The notes under the pieces are model-generated. The model was not told the DNA's origin. It saw nothing but the letters and a program-made list of their open reading frames with translations, and ran no database searches. This document shows, in pieces, positions 7,348 to 9,104 of a DNA stretch of 9,104 nt. The stretch lies in contig CALGGV010000002.1 of the NCBI GenBank assembly GCA_937915725.1, positions 1-9,104 of the forward strand. Direction: 5' to 3'. Position 1 is the stretch's first letter; each line of letters begins with the position of its first letter. The DNA comes from an uncultured Selenomonadales bacterium. GTDB lineage: Bacteria > Bacillota > Negativicutes > Selenomonadales > Selenomonadaceae. The translations under genes were made by a program, and so were the position numbers.

Positions 7348-7947
7348 TTATTTAAGGAAATTAATTTTTTTCAGCCAATCAGAAACTTTTTCTTCAGTTT
7401 CAGAAAAATTATTTTGCGCAGTTACGCCACGAACAGCAAACCCTTGCAAAATTGTAGCGTCGGGGCAAGCTAAAGAAAATCTTTGGTCAATGCCGGAAAG
7501 TCCGCTGCCGCCGTGAGTTACGAAAGGTACAATATTTTTTCCGGAAAAATCGTAACTTTCAAGAAAAGTATAAATCGCCATTGGCGCATCACCATACCAA
7601 ATTGGCGAGCCAATAAAAATAGTATCATAATCAGCGAAATTTTCTACGTGTGTTGCAAGTTCCGGGCGTGCGTTTTTTGCTTTTTCACTGCTTGCAATTT
7701 TTGTACATTCGTCATAATTTAAAGGATAATTTTTCACGGTTTTAATTTCAAATAAATCTGCGTCGATTTTTTTTGCGATAATTTCAGCAACAATGGCGGT
7801 ATTGCCTTTTTTGATATTTCCAACGCCGTATTCTTCGCCGGTACGTGAAAAATACGCCACTAAAATTTTTCCCTGCGCCGAAACTGCACTTTGTCCAAAT
7901 GTAAAAATCATTCCCACAAGAATTAGCAACGCCAAAAATTTTTTCAT
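7348..7947 (-). CDS. Secreted flavodoxin-like protein with Sec signal peptide
   Basis: This 199-aa protein begins with a Sec signal peptide (1-24: KK, a hydrophobic core LALLILVGMIFTF, and a likely signal peptidase I site after AVSA). The flavodoxin fold follows: KILVAYFSRTG (27-37), the inserted loop and GNTAIVAEII (48-57), YDTIFIGSPIWYGDAPM (107-123) and the NIVPFVTHGG strand (138-147). It resembles the downstream lipoprotein almost domain for domain, so the pair probably arose by duplication, with one copy released or periplasm-like and the other anchored. ATG 7945-7947 is chosen because AAGGAG (7957-7962) lies 9 nt upstream. A TTG at 7966-7968 would add seven residues and lies outside that site. 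The redox partner is unknown. Its first 70 bases and leader are duplicated just upstream. Confidence 0.88.
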   Translation of the reverse strand: MKKFLALLILVGMIFTFGQSAVSAQGKILVAYFSRTGEEYGVGNIKKGNTAIVAEIIAKKIDADLFEIKTVKNYPLNYDECTKIASSEKAKNARPELATHVENFADYDTIFIGSPIWYGDAPMAIYTFLESYDFSGKNIVPFVTHGGSGLSGIDQRFSLACPDATILQGFAVRGVTAQNNFSETEEKVSDWLKKINFLK

Positions 7948-7996
7948 AAATTTCAACTCCTTAATCAATAGAAATTAATCATAGCGGCTAATTTAC
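7876..7996. repeat. Tandem duplication, copy A (121-bp period)
   Basis: This copy contains, in minus-strand order, a decayed copy of the last codons of the DUF362 gene (CGCTATGATTAATTTC), the ribosome binding site, the ATG and the signal-peptide codons of the functional flavodoxin gene. It matches 7997-8117 at a constant offset of 121 bp, with about eight substitutions and two single-base indels by eye. The two copies abut directly. Confidence 0.8.
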
Positions 7997-8068
7997 CGCC
8001 GAAATTTCATTTTGTCCAAATGTAAAAATCATTCCCACAAGAATCAGCAACGCCCAAAATTTTTTCAT
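7988..8068 (-). pseudogene. Duplicated signal-peptide fragment or 26-codon micro-ORF
   Basis: A 26-codon frame (ATG 8066-8068, stop TAG 7988-7990) starts MKKFWALLILVGMIFTFGQ and ends NEISAVN. It is nearly identical to the signal peptide of the flavodoxin gene, then stops where the mature protein should begin. Its ribosome binding site GGGAG lies 9 nt upstream and overlaps the end of the DUF362 gene. The simplest reading is a by-product of the tandem duplication, in which the second unit interrupts the frame. It could still be translated as a small hydrophobic peptide. I call it a remnant because no independent coding signal extends beyond the repeat. Confidence 0.6.
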
Positions 8069-8117
8069 AAATTTCAACTCCCTAATCGATAGAAATTAAA
8101 TCATAGCGGTTATTTCC
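7997..8117. repeat. Tandem duplication, copy B (121-bp period)
   Basis: This copy carries the genuine 3' end of the DUF362 gene (stop TAG 8082-8084), a ribosome binding site and the start of the 26-codon signal-peptide ORF. The repeat unit therefore spans a gene end, a leader and a gene start, so it arose by local duplication of this junction. Long identical stretches such as ttgtccaaatgtaaaaatca recur in copy A at exactly 121 bp distance. Confidence 0.8.
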
Positions 8118-9047
8118 TAGTCCCAATTCTTTCATAGCAGTTAATTGACGCAAGCCGGAGCGACTTTCAATACGATTGATTAAATCTTTACCGTCGGGAG
8201 CGGCGTAAACCATATCGACGCAAGCTTGATCTATCGCCAAAATATCTGTGCTTGCAACCATACCAATATCAGCGATTGTCGGTTCAGCGGCTGAAGTTCC
8301 CGCGCAGTCACAATCTACACTCATTCGGCGCATTACATTTAGGAAAATAATTTTTTTGCCGAAATGATCACAAATTGCCTTGCCGCTGTCCGCCATCAAT
8401 TCCATTAAAGGTTCACCGGTTATCCAACTGCCGAATTTTGGCAAGCCATGAACTTGCCGCTTGCCGACCTTGCCGCTTGCACAACCTATCGCAATATTTT
8501 TTAAACTGCCGCCAAATCCGCCCATTGCGTGTCCTTTGAAGTGCGTTAAAACTACAAGTGAATCGTAATTTGCCAAATGTGCACCGACTGCAACTTCTTT
8601 CAAATGAAAGCCGCCGTTGACAGGAAAATTAACATCGCCGTTTTCATCGATAATATCAACGGGGCAAAAAGTCCAGCCGTTCGTCTGCAAAGTTTTTCTG
8701 TGGCTTGAAGTGTTGGCGCGTGCGCCGCCGTAAGCTGTATTTGCCTCAATGATTGTGGAATTTGGAATTTGCGCTTGAAATTTTTGAACCATATCACGCG
8801 GCAAGATATTTGGACCGTGCGGCTCGCCCGTGTGCAGTTTTATTGCAACTTTACCGCTAATTTCTGAATTTATTTTTTGGTAAAGTTGAATCAAATGCTC
8901 GGCGTCAATATTTTTTGTGAAGTAAACTTTCGATTTTTCGCCGGAAGACTGCGCCCCTACACTTTCGCCGCCAAAATTGTATAGTGCAACGCCAGCCGTC
9001 GCCACGCCTGCCATTTTTACGAAATCCCGCCGTGAAATTTTTGACAT
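8082..9047 (-). CDS. DUF362 domain-containing protein with twin-arginine signal
   Basis: This 321-aa protein has a twin-arginine signal, SRRDFVK (5-11), followed by a weakly hydrophobic segment and a likely cleavage site after SVGA (about residue 32). It should be exported folded, probably with a cofactor. DUF362-type features follow: FKGHAMGGFGGSLKNIAIGC (170-189), GKVGKRQVHG (192-201), and the late block MSVDCDCAG (242-250) leading to ADIGMVASTDILAIDQACVD. Cysteines at 128, 189, 226, 246, 248 and 276 might serve metal binding. The 4Fe-4S ferredoxin motif (CxxCxxCxxxC) found in some longer DUF362 proteins is absent. The start has GGGAG 9 nt upstream. It is the first gene of the operon and precedes two exported flavodoxin-like proteins, so an extracytoplasmic redox role is plausible but unproven. 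Confidence 0.88.
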   Translation of the reverse strand: MSKISRRDFVKMAGVATAGVALYNFGGESVGAQSSGEKSKVYFTKNIDAEHLIQLYQKINSEISGKVAIKLHTGEPHGPNILPRDMVQKFQAQIPNSTIIEANTAYGGARANTSSHRKTLQTNGWTFCPVDIIDENGDVNFPVNGGFHLKEVAVGAHLANYDSLVVLTHFKGHAMGGFGGSLKNIAIGCASGKVGKRQVHGLPKFGSWITGEPLMELMADSGKAICDHFGKKIIFLNVMRRMSVDCDCAGTSAAEPTIADIGMVASTDILAIDQACVDMVYAAPDGKDLINRIESRSGLRQLTAMKELGLGNNRYDLISID

Positions 9048-9074
9048 TTTAAATCACTCCCTAAATTTTCTTTA

Positions 9075-9104
9075 ATTATAAATTATTTTTAATTTTAAAA
9101 TCAA
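9075..9104 (-). promoter_or_regulatory. Predicted promoter for the DUF362/flavodoxin operon
   Basis: On the minus strand a perfect TATAAT (9075-9080) lies 18 bp from TTGATT (9099-9104), which matches 4/6 of the -35 consensus and ends at the window edge. Transcription would start near 9068, about 20 nt before the DUF362 start codon and just ahead of its ribosome binding site. The surrounding DNA is extremely AT-rich, which raises the chance of a fortuitous match. Confidence 0.45.

Noticed and set aside
7300..7350. AT-only inverted repeats between the two flavodoxin genes as a terminator
   Set aside because: The arms contain no G-C pairs and no proper U-tract follows, so they are expected by chance.
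7948..7968. TTG start giving a seven-residue longer secreted flavodoxin
   Set aside because: AAGGAG is placed correctly for the ATG at 7947, and the extension would disturb a clean signal peptide.
8600..8797. Minus-strand 65-codon frame inside the DUF362 gene
   Set aside because: It overlaps a clearly coding frame and has no features of its own.
1..9104. CRISPR array, tRNA, rRNA, insertion sequence or attachment site
   Set aside because: I saw no regularly spaced repeats, cloverleaf, transposase or terminal inverted repeats. The only clear direct repeat is the 121-bp tandem duplication.

Overview
The window is AT-rich, and every gene I can support is on the minus strand. The genes form two consecutive transcription units. 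The sequence has no ribosomal marker, so the organism can only be inferred. Strong GGAGG-type ribosome binding sites, a lipobox lipoprotein, a DUF4298 protein and flavodoxin-like exported proteins suggest an anaerobic low-GC Bacillota bacterium, perhaps a Negativicute. That placement is weak.

Unit 1 (about 9104 down to 5711, read leftward) holds five genes. They are a twin-arginine-exported DUF362 protein, a Sec-exported flavodoxin-like protein, a flavodoxin-like lipoprotein with a TTG start, a GNAT acetyltransferase overlapping the previous stop as TGATG, and a DUF4298 protein. A recognisable promoter lies at the right edge. A well-formed intrinsic terminator (15-bp stem plus U-tract) closes the unit at 5711-5767. 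Between the DUF362 gene and the first flavodoxin lies a tandem duplication with a 121-bp period. It has left a spare 26-codon signal-peptide ORF that keeps its own ribosome binding site.

Unit 2 (5704 down past position 1) is a type III-like restriction-modification locus: a beta-class N6-adenine methyltransferase (Mod, 710 aa) and a superfamily 2 helicase/nuclease (Res, more than 901 aa, running off the left edge). Between them sit an acidic antitoxin-like protein and a PIN-domain nuclease. This inserted pair has a near-consensus promoter of its own (TTTACA, 17 bp, TATAAT) at the mod stop codon, and an imperfect inverted repeat overlaps that promoter. The PIN gene starts at a GTG inside the antitoxin gene, and res starts inside the end of the PIN gene. 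The downstream genes are therefore packed as an overlapping chain.

The most interesting system here is this four-gene arrangement (mod, antitoxin-like, PIN, res). It could be a restriction system guarded by a toxin-antitoxin pair, or a composite defence system in which PIN is a second effector. The Res C-terminal nuclease motif looks atypical: no lysine follows the second acidic residue at the usual place. That makes an extra nuclease partner more intriguing. The plus strand carries no convincing gene, and there is no rRNA, tRNA, CRISPR array or insertion sequence.
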